This document shows positions 8,423-16,505 of a DNA stretch of 64,000 nucleotides, piece by piece. Within the stretch, counting starts at the first letter, position 1. Every line of letters starts with the position of its first letter. The DNA is from Streptomyces sp. NBC_00154 (GTDB lineage: Bacteria > Actinomycetota > Actinomycetes > Streptomycetales > Streptomycetaceae): positions 4,346,501 through 4,410,500 of the forward strand of contig NZ_JAPEMI010000001.1 in assembly GCF_026342835.1 (NCBI RefSeq), in the 5' to 3' direction. Made by a program: the position numbers and the translations under genes. The notes under the pieces are model-generated. The model was not told where the DNA came from. It did not search any database and saw only the letters and a program-made list of their open reading frames with translations.

Positions 8423-9169
8423 ATGACCAGAACAGCCGTGGTGACAGGGGCGAGCAGCGGGATCGGCGCGGCCGTCGCCCGACGCCTCGCCAAGGACGGG
8501 TTCGACACCGTGCTGGTGGCCCGCCGGGGCGAGTTGATCCAGCGGGTCGCCGAGGAGACGGGCGGGCGGGCCGAGACGGTCGACATCACCGACGCCGACG
8601 CCGTACGAGCCCTGGCCGAGCGCCTCGACTCCTGCGACATCCTGGTGAACAACGCGGGCGGCGCGCTCGGCGCCGACCCGGTGAAGGGCGCCGACCCCGG
8701 CCACTGGCAGCACATGTACGCGGTCAACGTGCTGGGCACGCTCCATGTCACCCAGGCCCTGCTCCCGCTGCTGAGGCGCAGCGCGGGCACCGTCGTCAAC
8801 GTGACCTCGACGGCTGCGTTCGTCAACTACGAGACAGGCGGCGGATACAGCGCCGCGAAGCATGCGCAGCACGCCCTGACCGAGACGCTGCGGCTCGAAC
8901 TCTGCGGCGAGCCCGTCCGGGTCGTCGAGGTGGCACCCGGGATGGTGCACACCGAGGAATTCGCTCTGAACCGCTTCCACGGTGACGGGGAGCGGGCCGC
9001 CGCCGTCTACGCGGGGGTCGACCGGCCGCTGACCGCCGAGGACGTCGCCGAATGCGTCTCCTTCGCGGTCGGCCTGCCGCAGCACGTCAACATCGATCAG
9101 CTGGTGGTGCGCCCACTCGCCCAGGCGGCCCAGCACAAGATCCACCGAGGCGGCCTCTTCGCCGGCTGA
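8423..9169 (+). CDS. Short-chain dehydrogenase/reductase
   Basis: 248 residues, ATG 8423 behind GGGGAAGG. Classical SDR: nucleotide motif TGASSGIG at the N-terminus, DILVNNAGG, catalytic Ser in NVTSTAAF, and catalytic YSAAK. The Arg of VLVARR after the second strand suggests NADP(H). All catalytic residues are intact. Its middle resembles YdfG-type hydroxy-acid dehydrogenases (VNVLGTLHVTQALLP). First gene of the rightward operon; presumably oxidises or reduces a hydroxy or keto amino acid intermediate. Substrate not predictable. Confidence 0.88.
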   Translation: MTRTAVVTGASSGIGAAVARRLAKDGFDTVLVARRGELIQRVAEETGGRAETVDITDADAVRALAERLDSCDILVNNAGGALGADPVKGADPGHWQHMYAVNVLGTLHVTQALLPLLRRSAGTVVNVTSTAAFVNYETGGGYSAAKHAQHALTETLRLELCGEPVRVVEVAPGMVHTEEFALNRFHGDGERAAAVYAGVDRPLTAEDVAECVSFAVGLPQHVNIDQLVVRPLAQAAQHKIHRGGLFAG

Positions 9170-9243
9170 GGCCGGGCACCCGCCCGCGCCTGCTCGCCCA
9201 ACGAGCTGCCGGCACCGACACCCGGCGACGTCCGAACCCAGTG

Positions 9244-9279
9244 ATGTCCGAACCCAGGAAAAGGGGCTCTCCGTCATGA
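9244..9279 (+). CDS. 11-codon leader ORF overlapping the next small gene
   Basis: ATG 9244 encodes MSEPRKRGSPS and its stop overlaps the following ATG (ATGA). The segment GTCCGAACCCAG occurs twice just here (from 9229 and 9246). It could be a coupling leader or chance. Low confidence. Confidence 0.15.
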   Translation: MSEPRKRGSPS

Positions 9280-9374
9280 CCTTTCTGCGTGGATTTCTGG
9301 CCCGGCTGCTCCTCGCCCCGACGCGCAAGCCGCGCAAAGGGAAAGCCGATGCGTCCATCTACCCCATGTTCTGA
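9276..9374 (+). CDS. 32-residue basic peptide, mini DUF5989-like
   Basis: Sequence starts MTFLRGFLARLLLAP, continues with a Lys/Arg-rich stretch and ends ASIYPMF. AAGGGG lies 9 bases upstream of ATG 9276. The start, hydrophobic centre and aromatic terminus recall DUF5989, a roughly 50-residue one-helix membrane protein family found beside carbamoyltransferases, which ends in ..IYTLF. Here most of the membrane helix is missing and replaced by charged residues. The gene lies between the SDR and diiron genes in the carbamoyltransferase operon, which supports the idea. Alternatives: a short precursor peptide, or a decaying copy. Confidence 0.5.
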   Translation: MTFLRGFLARLLLAPTRKPRKGKADASIYPMF

Positions 9375-9409
9375 GCACTTTGCCGGCCGGATTACGGAGA
9401 GGAAGACCT

Positions 9410-11548
9410 GTGGAAGGCGCAACGTCTCGCACCGTGTACGCGACGGCCGCGGACCCGGAGTGCCGGCCGGCCGGTGCCCGGCTGATGGCGGCCGTGCGTA
9501 CCGAGGTCCGCCGTCACGGGTCCGCGGACCCCAGGTCGGCGGCAGAGCTCGGCGCGCTCGCCGCCGACTGGTCGCGGCACACGGCCGAGCACTTCCGCGC
9601 GCTGCTCGACGACTGCGGCACCGACGGTGCGCGGGACACCCTGGTGCGGAGGGTGGCGCTCGACTGCGCGCCGCTGGCGCTCGTGGCGGGCGCCTGGCTG
9701 CAGGGAATCAGCTCGCCGGCCGGCGCCGACGACCCCGCCGTTCTCCGGGTCCTGGCCCGCTATGCCCATGACGTCGGCGTCGGACAGCCCGCCGCATCAC
9801 GGGGGGCCGCCTACCTCGCGCTGCTGCGCACCCTGAGACTGTCCGAGCACGCGGCGCCCGTACCCCGGCTGACACTCGACCGTCGCATCGACGACCACTG
9901 CTTCGACCTGGCGGCACTGCTGCTGACCATGAGCCGGCTGCCCGAGAACTTCCGTGACGAGCTGCGCGGCGCGGACTGGTGCCTGCGGGCAGTCGGGCTG
10001 CTCCCTCCGCTCGCCCTGGTCAAGCAGGCGGTACCGGCGGCGAGTTGGTATCGCATCGACCTCGCGTGCGAGGAGGCCGCACCGTGGCCGCCGGACGCCT
10101 TCAGCGACGTACGCCGCGCGAAGGGTGAGCGGGACCCGCACCGGCCGGACGGCGACTGGCCCGACGGGTTCACCGACACCGACAAGCAGCGGTTCTCCGC
10201 CGGGTTCCACTGGACGCTCGATGCACTGCGGCAGTGGAGCGACGGCGTGTACGCCCGCCTCGACGCGGCCCGCGACCCGGCCCGGGACATGGCGGAACTG
10301 CTCAGGCTGCGGGCCCGCGAGGGTGCCGTCTACCACCACGCGTTCCAGCTCGAAGGCCGTTCGCTCTCCGACTGGCTCGCCGAATGCCGCACCGACCCGG
10401 TGCCGCTGCTCGGCGCGCTGGCCCGCAGCCGTCTGGTGCGGCCCGGCCGGTCGGCGGCGAGCCCGCTGGTCAACGGCTTGACCGGAGAGGACGGAGCGAT
10501 GTTCCGGGTCTTTGCGCCCGCCGAACTCGCGGTGATCCGCCGCTGGATCGACGCCCTCCCCGCCGCCTCGGCCGAAGCACCGGCGGCCCGCGCCGCCCGG
10601 AGCCCGGCGTCGCTCGTCCTGCCCTCGTGGGAAGCCGCGCCCGACGAGCGCGGAACGGCCCCGAAGGGGCTGCGCGATGCCTACCGGCAGCTCCAGTCCC
10701 GCACCGACACCCCCGCCCTGAGCGACTGGGCCGCCCGCTACGCACAGCGATGGCTCGACCGCTCGCGGCACGGCCTCGACCGGGACGGGAACCGGCTGCC
10801 GGAGCGGTGGCCCGCCGAGGGACTGCGGCCCTGGCTGGCCGAGCAGCACGAGCGGCACGCGGCGGAGTTCACCGCCGGACAGGACGTCCCGGTGCCGAGC
10901 CGCGAGGCACTCGTCGAGTCGACCGTCCAGCTCGCCCCGCTGACGATGATCGACGGCGGCTGGCTGCTCGGCTTCACCGACTACGAACTGGCCGCCTCGC
11001 ACACCGGGTTCCCGCTCTTCGAGACGTACTGGGACGAGCTCGGCAACGGGCAGCCCGGCCTGAACCACCCACTGATCTACCGGGAACTGGTGGCCGAGAT
11101 GGGGGTCGAGCTGCCGCCGACCGGCACGGCTGAGTTCGCCGCCTGGCCCGGGTTCGACGAGCGCTCCTTCGAACTGCCCGTCTACTGGCTGTCCGTCGCC
11201 CGCCGGCCCCGCACCCTCCAGCCCGAAATCCTCGGCCTGAACCTCGCCATGGAGCTCTCCGGTGTGGGCGGCTCCTACCGCAAGGCCCGACTGGCCCTGC
11301 TCAGTCACGGGTTCAGCACCCGGTTCGTGGACATCCACAACACCATCGACAACGTCGCCAGCGGACACGCCGCCTGGGCGTGCGACGCCGTGGACGCCTA
11401 CCTGGCCGCCGTGCCGGCAGGCCCGTCCGGCGCCAGGGAGCAGATCTGGCGCCGGATATGCATCGGCTTCCGCTCGCTCGACCCAGGCACCACCCCAGTC
11501 CTGGCCCGCTGGGCAGGGCGCGTACGGAGGAGTAAGGCCCATGCCTGA
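9410..11548 (+). CDS. Large haem-oxygenase-like diiron oxidase (iron-containing redox enzyme family)
   Basis: 712 residues from GTG 9410 behind GGAGAGGA. The C-terminal part carries the family signature: PEILGLNLAMELSGVGGSYR, then FVDIHNTIDNVASGHAAWA, with the Glu, Asp and His residues expected as iron ligands. HDO enzymes perform N-oxygenation, C-C cleavage or desaturation of amino acids (SznF, BesC, UndA types). This protein is more than twice the usual length; the N-terminal 350 residues are helical and contain another His/Glu-bearing segment (YHHAFQLEGRSLSDWLAECR). Its end overlaps the carbamoyltransferase start by 8 bases. Likely oxidises an amino-acid intermediate. Confidence 0.75.
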   Translation: MEGATSRTVYATAADPECRPAGARLMAAVRTEVRRHGSADPRSAAELGALAADWSRHTAEHFRALLDDCGTDGARDTLVRRVALDCAPLALVAGAWLQGISSPAGADDPAVLRVLARYAHDVGVGQPAASRGAAYLALLRTLRLSEHAAPVPRLTLDRRIDDHCFDLAALLLTMSRLPENFRDELRGADWCLRAVGLLPPLALVKQAVPAASWYRIDLACEEAAPWPPDAFSDVRRAKGERDPHRPDGDWPDGFTDTDKQRFSAGFHWTLDALRQWSDGVYARLDAARDPARDMAELLRLRAREGAVYHHAFQLEGRSLSDWLAECRTDPVPLLGALARSRLVRPGRSAASPLVNGLTGEDGAMFRVFAPAELAVIRRWIDALPAASAEAPAARAARSPASLVLPSWEAAPDERGTAPKGLRDAYRQLQSRTDTPALSDWAARYAQRWLDRSRHGLDRDGNRLPERWPAEGLRPWLAEQHERHAAEFTAGQDVPVPSREALVESTVQLAPLTMIDGGWLLGFTDYELAASHTGFPLFETYWDELGNGQPGLNHPLIYRELVAEMGVELPPTGTAEFAAWPGFDERSFELPVYWLSVARRPRTLQPEILGLNLAMELSGVGGSYRKARLALLSHGFSTRFVDIHNTIDNVASGHAAWACDAVDAYLAAVPAGPSGAREQIWRRICIGFRSLDPGTTPVLARWAGRVRRSKAHA

Positions 11549-13379
11549 CCTGGTTCTCGGCTTGTCCGCCTACTACCACGACAGCGCGGCCGCGCTGATC
11601 GCGGACGGCGTGCCGGTCGCCGCCGCGCAGGAGGAGCGGTTCAGCCGCCGCCGGCACGACCCCGCCTTTCCCGCCCGCGCGGTGGAGTACTGCCTGCGGG
11701 AGTACGGGGTCACCCTGGACGATGTGTCCGCAGTCGCGTACTACGAGGATCCGGCACTCAAGTTCCGTCGAGTACTTGCCAGCTATCTGGGCGCCGCTCC
11801 GTTCGGCTTCGGTTCCTTTGCGCGCGGACTGCCCGAATGGCTGTCCTGGAAGCGCCGGACCACCGAGGTGGTGACGGCCGAACTGGCCGCCCTGGGGCGC
11901 GGCGAGGTACCCGCGGTCGAGGTCCGCAGGCACCACGCCTCGCACGCCGCCTCGGCCTTCCTGCCCAGCCCTTACGAATCCGCCGCGGTGCTCTGCGTCG
12001 ACGGCGTCGGCGAATGGGCCACCACCACCCTGTGGCACGGGCGGGGCAGCGATCTGCGGCAGCTGGGCGAACTGCGCTTCCCGCACTCCCTCGGCCTGCT
12101 CTACTCGGCCTTCACCTACTTCTGCGGATTCAAGGTCGACTCCGGCGAGTACAAGCTCATGGGTCTCGCCCCGTACGGGAAGCCGCGGTACGCGGAGCTC
12201 ATCCGGGAGCGGCTGATCGACATCAAGCCGGACGGCTCCTTCCGCCTCGACATGCGCCACTTCGCCTTCCTGAAAGGGGAGGTGATGACGGGCAGGGCCT
12301 TCGAGAAGCTCTTCGGCGGCCCGCGCCGTAACCCCGAAGGTCCACTCACGGAGAGGGAGTTCGACCTGGCGGCCTCGGTGCAGGAAGTCACCGAGGAGGT
12401 CATGGTCAGGCTCGCCCGCACGGCCCGCGAACGCACCGGCGAGAGCCGGCTCTGCCTGGCCGGCGGGGTCGCGCTCAACTGTGTGGCCAACGGACGGGTG
12501 ATCGAGGAGGGCATCTTCGACGAGGTGTGGATCCAGCCCGCCGCCGGGGACGCCGGGGGAGCGCTCGGCGCAGCCCTGGCAGTCGCCGCCGACCGGGGGG
12601 CGCCCCGGGCCCACCTCGGCAGCGGCCGGGACGCCATGTCCGGCGCCCTGCTCGGTCCCGAGTACGGGGACGCGGAGATCGCCGAGTACCTCGACAACAG
12701 GTCCATCCCCTACACCCGGCTCGACCCGGCGTCGGTCGCGGACCGGCTGGCCAAGGAGCTGGCCTCGGGGAAGGTGGCCGGCTGGTTCCAGGGCCGGTCC
12801 GAGTTCGGTCCGCGGGCGCTGGGCGCCCGGTCGATCCTGGGCGACCCGCGCGACCCCCGGATGCAGTCCGCCATGAACCTCAAGATCAAATTCCGCGAGT
12901 CGTTCCGTCCGTTCGCACCCTCGGTGCTCGGCGAGGACGCCCGTGACTACTTCGACCTCCGTCAGGAGAGCCCGTACATGCTGGTGGTCGCCGGGGTCGC
13001 GGCCGGCCGGCGGCTCGACCCGCCGACGGACACCGGCGCGGCCGTCGGCCTGGACCTGCTGCGGGTTCCGCGGTCACGGATTCCGGCCGTGACCCACGTC
13101 GACTTCTCGGCCCGGGTCCAGACGGTGACCGCCGACGCCAACCCGGCGTACCACCGCCTGCTGACCGCCTTCAAGGCCGAAACCGGTTGCCCGGTCCTGG
13201 TCAACACCTCCTTCAACGTGCGGGGCGAGCCGATCGTGAACTCGCCGCACGACGCCTACACGTGCTTCATGCGCACCGGGATCGATGTCCTCGCCATCGG
13301 CAACTTCCTGCTGGACAAGGCGGATCAGCCCAGGTGGCAGGAGCCGGGCGACTGGCGCGAGGAGATCCCGCTCGACTAG
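11541..13379 (+). CDS. O-carbamoyltransferase, NodU/TobZ/CmcH family
   Basis: Transfers a carbamoyl group from carbamoyl phosphate through carbamoyl-AMP to a hydroxyl. 612 residues, full length. N-terminal Kae1-like domain: LGLSAYYHDSAAALI, RHHASHAASAFLPSPYES, CVDGVGEW, and CLAGGVALNCVANGRV. C-terminal YrdC-like domain: EFGPRALGARSILGDPRDP and VNTSFNVRGEPIVNSP. All these motifs are intact. ATG 11541 has GGAGG 10-14 bases upstream and lies inside the end of the diiron gene. It implies that the final metabolite carries a carbamate, likely on an amino acid hydroxyl made by one of the oxygenases. Confidence 0.95.
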   Translation: MPDLVLGLSAYYHDSAAALIADGVPVAAAQEERFSRRRHDPAFPARAVEYCLREYGVTLDDVSAVAYYEDPALKFRRVLASYLGAAPFGFGSFARGLPEWLSWKRRTTEVVTAELAALGRGEVPAVEVRRHHASHAASAFLPSPYESAAVLCVDGVGEWATTTLWHGRGSDLRQLGELRFPHSLGLLYSAFTYFCGFKVDSGEYKLMGLAPYGKPRYAELIRERLIDIKPDGSFRLDMRHFAFLKGEVMTGRAFEKLFGGPRRNPEGPLTEREFDLAASVQEVTEEVMVRLARTARERTGESRLCLAGGVALNCVANGRVIEEGIFDEVWIQPAAGDAGGALGAALAVAADRGAPRAHLGSGRDAMSGALLGPEYGDAEIAEYLDNRSIPYTRLDPASVADRLAKELASGKVAGWFQGRSEFGPRALGARSILGDPRDPRMQSAMNLKIKFRESFRPFAPSVLGEDARDYFDLRQESPYMLVVAGVAAGRRLDPPTDTGAAVGLDLLRVPRSRIPAVTHVDFSARVQTVTADANPAYHRLLTAFKAETGCPVLVNTSFNVRGEPIVNSPHDAYTCFMRTGIDVLAIGNFLLDKADQPRWQEPGDWREEIPLD

Positions 13380-13465
13380 CGCGCAGAGCGGCAACGAAGC
13401 AACGACATGAAGACGCGAGCAACGCAAAGACGCGAACGACGCAAAGACGCAGGGAGCAGAGACAG

Positions 13466-13597
13466 ATGCGCAGAGTGGTTCTTCTCGCCGTCTACCTTCT
13501 CGTGGTCACGCCCGCGGGCCTGGCGAGCCGACTGATCCGTGACCCGCTGACCCGTCGCACACGGCGGTGCGTCCCGAGCTACTGGGTGCAGCCGTGA
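13466..13597 (+). CDS. 43-residue SxtJ-like membrane peptide
   Basis: MRRVVLLAVYLLVVTPAGLA forms a single membrane helix, followed by SRLIRDPLTRRTRR and SYWVQP. The order helix-TP.GL..RL-.DPL.R-SYW matches, from memory, the C-terminal end of the SxtJ family (about 130 residues), which accompanies carbamoyltransferases in saxitoxin-type and other clusters. This copy keeps only that end. ATG 13466 with AGGGAG upstream; the stop overlaps the next GTG (GTGA). The preceding 90 bases contain a small repeat, ACGCAAAGACGC twice. Function unknown; perhaps a membrane tether for the carbamoyltransferase/SGNH pair. Confidence 0.6.
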   Translation: MRRVVLLAVYLLVVTPAGLASRLIRDPLTRRTRRCVPSYWVQP

Positions 13598-14550
13598 CGG
13601 CCGGCCCGGGCACCGCGCGTTACGGACTCGACGACGGGCTCCGCGACGTCCTGGCCAAGGAGGTGCACGAGCGGATCGAGTGCGCCGAGCCGCTGGCGCC
13701 GGACGCCCACGGCGCGATCCTGGCCCGCATCGGCGGATACGTCCTGGAGCGGCACCTGCCCGGCGAAGTGCTCGACGGTCTGCGGGAGTTCACCGACTCC
13801 GGCGCCCCCGCCCTGATCATCGAGAACCTGCCCCGGCCAGAGGTGCCGCCCACTCCGGTCGGCGGCTTCTGCGAGGAGCCTCCGCTCGCGGTGATCAATG
13901 CCCTGCACCTGGGACTCGTCCGGCTGCTCGGCGGTGTCCCGTTCGCCGTGGGCTACGAGAACCGGGGGCTCCTGATGCGCAATGTGGTGCCCAATCCGGC
14001 GGCGGCCGGTACGACCAGCTCGTGGGGCGCGGACGCCGAGTTCTTCTGGCACTCCGACAACCCGCACCTTCCTTTCGGCGAGCCGGGGTACGACCCGCGG
14101 CCGTTCGTCCCCCGGCACCTCGCCTTCTATGCGGTTCGCAACCAGGAGCGGGTGCCCACCGAGGTGGTCCCGGTCGGTGACGTCCTGTCCGGGCTCGACC
14201 TGGAGACTCGAAGGGACCTGGCCCGGCCGGAGTTCGAGATCGGGCCGCCCGCCTCCACCGGCGCCGACGCGCCCGGCCCGCTGCGTGACACGGCCGTCCT
14301 GAAGGCGGGCCCGGACGGCCGCCCCCGAATCCGCTACGACCAGGGCACCACCAGGGGCGGCACGGCGCGCGCCGCGGCCGCGCTCGTCCGGCTGGCCGAA
14401 ACCCTCGAAAGCACCGCTGCCGAACGGTTCGCGCTGGAGCCGGGGGGTTTCCTCGTCTTCGACAACTACCGCGTCCTGCACCGCCGGCGGGCCTTCGTCC
14501 CCGACCCGCCGGCCACCGCGCGCTGGCTGCGCCGCTGCTACGCGGGCTGA
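13594..14550 (+). CDS. Fe(II)/2-oxoglutarate oxygenase, clavaminate synthase/arginine-hydroxylase type
   Basis: 318 residues from GTG 13594, which overlaps the previous stop (GTGA). FFWHSDNPHLPFGEPGYD holds the iron-binding H-x-D. The distal His and 2OG-binding Arg lie near FLVFDNYRVLHRRRAF and the terminal ARWLRRCY. VGYENRGLLMRNVVPNP and the general layout match the CAS-like group (VioC, OrfP, AsnO), which hydroxylate unactivated carbons of amino acids, often at C-beta. Next to the carbamoyltransferase it is a good candidate to create the hydroxyl that is carbamoylated. Confidence 0.85.
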   Translation: MTAGPGTARYGLDDGLRDVLAKEVHERIECAEPLAPDAHGAILARIGGYVLERHLPGEVLDGLREFTDSGAPALIIENLPRPEVPPTPVGGFCEEPPLAVINALHLGLVRLLGGVPFAVGYENRGLLMRNVVPNPAAAGTTSSWGADAEFFWHSDNPHLPFGEPGYDPRPFVPRHLAFYAVRNQERVPTEVVPVGDVLSGLDLETRRDLARPEFEIGPPASTGADAPGPLRDTAVLKAGPDGRPRIRYDQGTTRGGTARAAAALVRLAETLESTAAERFALEPGGFLVFDNYRVLHRRRAFVPDPPATARWLRRCYAG

Positions 14551-14659
14551 GTGGAGCACCGCCCGCACCCATGAAGATCCGGCCGCGTGGACGACGTACG
14601 GCTTCATCGCCCGACGCGCCGACTCATCTGCGACATAACGACTTACCTCTGGAGTGGAC

Positions 14660-15907
14660 ATGTTCCGAGTAGCAGTGATCGGCGGCCGGCCCGCCCCCGT
14701 GGCCGGTGCCAAGGAGCTGGGCATCGATGTGGTGCTCGTGCACGAGGAGGGCGCTTACGATCCCGCCGTCGCGCGGCACTGCGAACGCATCGTGCACGCC
14801 CCGATAACCGATGGGCCCGCGATCCTGGAGGTGCTGCGTCCGCTGCACGAGGAGCGGCCGTTCGACCGGGTGCTGACCACCACGGAGCCCGCCGCCGAGT
14901 CCACCGGATACGTCGTCGACGCGCTGGGTCTCACAGGGGTCACCGAAGCGACGGCCAGGGCCCTCAAGGACAAGGCGCTCACCCGCGAGCTGCTCGCCAA
15001 GTACGACCTCAGCCCGGTCCGTTACCAGGTGGTGCACAGTGCCGAGGAGGCGGCCGAGTTCCAGCGGTCGGTCGGCGGCCGCATCGTGCTCAAGCCGGTC
15101 GACGGCGTCGCCAGCCTGCACATCCACCCGGCCGCGAACGCCGAGGAGGCCGCGCGGGCCTGGCGCGACCTCGCCGCCGACGGGTTCGACGCGCCCATCG
15201 CGGAGGAGTATCTGGAAGGCCCGGTCGTCAGCGTCGACTCGTTCTCCTTCGACGGACGGCACGTGCCCATCGGGTACTCCGAGTACCGGATGAACGAGCG
15301 CTTCGTGGAATGGGAGGTCAGCACCCCGAGCCGGGCGGCCGCCCCGCACCTGGCCGAGCTGCGCGCGCTCACCGTGCGGCTGCTCGACGCCGTGGGGCTC
15401 ACCGAAGGGCCCTCGCACAGCGAGTTCGTGCTGACTCCGCAGGGCCCCCGGGTGCTCGAATCGCATGCCCGGCTGGCCGGCAGCGGGGCGCCCGAACTGG
15501 TGCGGCGTGCCTTCGGCGTGGATCTGAACCGCTGGTTCCTCACCGTCCCGCTCGGCATCGACGAGCTGCCCGCCACCTCCCCCGAGCCTGTCGGCGGCGC
15601 CGCGGTGCGGTTCTTCACCCCGCTGCCGGGACAGGTCTGCGCGGTCGAGGTGGCCACCGAGGTGGGCGTCGAGGTGAGGCGGGTCCCGCAGGGGGAGGCA
15701 CCGCTGGTCTTCCTGCCGTACCTCGACGAGTTCAGGCAGCTGCCGGCCGCCGCGGTCATCGCCAAGAGCCCGGGCGACACCGTGCCGGAGCTGCTCACCG
15801 TCGCCGACTGCGTGTCCGGATATGTGATCGCGTCCGGCGTGGACCGGGAGGCCGCGGTCGCCCGGTGCGAGGAGATCGACAAGGACATCCGTTTCCTGAC
15901 CGACTGA
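14660..15907 (+). CDS. ATP-grasp ligase, paralogue of 5818-7089
   Basis: 415 residues; ATG 14660 follows GGAG with good spacing. RVAVIGGRPAPVAGAKELGI begins the N-domain, IVLKPVDGVASLHI holds the ATP lysine, and HSEFVLTPQGPRVLESHARL holds the two metal Glu residues and the Arg, all intact. The same identical runs as the left copy (YRMNERFVEWEVS, ARHCERIVHAPI, LRPLHEERPFDRV) show recent duplication. The insert after VLESHARL differs slightly (AGSGAPEL for GGCGAPEL), and so may the substrate. It is followed after 29 bases by a small unknown gene. Confidence 0.88.
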   Translation: MFRVAVIGGRPAPVAGAKELGIDVVLVHEEGAYDPAVARHCERIVHAPITDGPAILEVLRPLHEERPFDRVLTTTEPAAESTGYVVDALGLTGVTEATARALKDKALTRELLAKYDLSPVRYQVVHSAEEAAEFQRSVGGRIVLKPVDGVASLHIHPAANAEEAARAWRDLAADGFDAPIAEEYLEGPVVSVDSFSFDGRHVPIGYSEYRMNERFVEWEVSTPSRAAAPHLAELRALTVRLLDAVGLTEGPSHSEFVLTPQGPRVLESHARLAGSGAPELVRRAFGVDLNRWFLTVPLGIDELPATSPEPVGGAAVRFFTPLPGQVCAVEVATEVGVEVRRVPQGEAPLVFLPYLDEFRQLPAAAVIAKSPGDTVPELLTVADCVSGYVIASGVDREAAVARCEEIDKDIRFLTD

Positions 15908-15936
15908 CCCGCCCACACCATTGAAGGAGAAGAGAG

Positions 15937-16281
15937 TTGGAAACCAACGAGCACACCCTGAGCGCGGCCGCGCTCCTGGAGACCGCCCACAAGGCCGTCT
16001 CGCAGGGCTATCCCTGCGACGACCGGCTGGCACGTGCCGCGCTGCACCTCATCGAGTGCGCCACGGACGTCGTCGTACGTCTGCCGGACCGTGACATCGA
16101 CTCGGCGCGGGAGGCGCTCGGGCTGGCCCGCGCGGCGGTGGTGACCGCGACCTGTGCCGTACGGGAGATCCACGCCCAGGCCCGGGAGACGTCCGAGCCG
16201 GTGTCCCTGCCCACCCCCGGGAAGCTGCCGGCCGGGTCCGCGCGTGGTCCCGGCCGGGTCTGCTGCGGCCTCGACCGGTAG
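15937..16281 (+). CDS. Unknown 114-residue helical protein
   Basis: TTG 15937 with AAGGAGA 8-14 bases upstream. Predicted all-helical from about 8 to 90 (LLETAHKAVSQGYPCDDRLA; SAREALGLARAAVVTATCAV), with Cys in GYPCDD, IECATD, TATCAV and the terminal VCCG. No signal peptide. I do not recognise a family. Last gene before a long terminator, in the operon with the carbamoyltransferase and ligase. The Pro/Gly-rich tail may be disordered. It could be a small partner of the ATP-grasp enzyme. Confidence 0.7.
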   Translation: METNEHTLSAAALLETAHKAVSQGYPCDDRLARAALHLIECATDVVVRLPDRDIDSAREALGLARAAVVTATCAVREIHAQARETSEPVSLPTPGKLPAGSARGPGRVCCGLDR

Positions 16282-16320
16282 CCGGGCGACCGTTCCGCCG
16301 AGGTCAAGAGCCCCGTCCGC

Positions 16321-16375
16321 GCCCCACGCCGAAGCCCCGCTGCCGCACTGCGGCAGCGGGGCTTCGGCGTGGGGC
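16321..16375 (+). terminator. Very long perfect hairpin terminator
   Basis: Two perfectly complementary 26-base arms (16321-16346 and 16350-16375) with a 3-base ACT loop, starting GCCCCACGCC and ending GGCGTGGGGC. No T-run. Placed 40 bases after the 114-residue gene and before the next promoter, so it closes the first rightward transcript. Confidence 0.85.
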
Positions 16376-16427
16376 GCATGTTCGTGCACTTGGTTTCGTA
16401 CTTACGCACTGCACAAGTCTGACCTTA

Positions 16428-16458
16428 TTGGAGGCCGCCTGTTTTCGAAGAATAGAGA
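16428..16458 (+). promoter_or_regulatory. Possible promoter for the ThyX operon
   Basis: TTGGAG at 16428 and AATAGA at 16451 are 17 bases apart (TAGAGA at 16453 would give 19). The stretch is AT-richer than its surroundings and lies between the terminator and the 65-residue peptide gene. Pattern only. Confidence 0.3.
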
Positions 16459-16505
16459 TGTGAGCGGGGGAGCCGCCCACAAACAACGAGAAGAGGAATC
16501 GAATT

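Noticed and set aside
9797..11542. Long minus-strand open frame opposite the diiron protein gene
   Set aside because: High GC makes long antisense frames common. The plus strand carries a recognisable HDO signature and coding bias; the antisense product is Arg/Gly-rich with no family.
13400..13452. Short repeats ACGCAAAGACGC between carbamoyltransferase and small gene
   Set aside because: Only two full copies, no structure or family. Probably local slippage; noted but not called as an element.
14624..16033. Minus-strand 469-codon frame opposite the ATP-grasp gene
   Set aside because: Shadow of the real plus-strand ligase, which has intact motifs and a ribosome site. The same applies to the antisense frames at 5641-7086 and 28498-29907.
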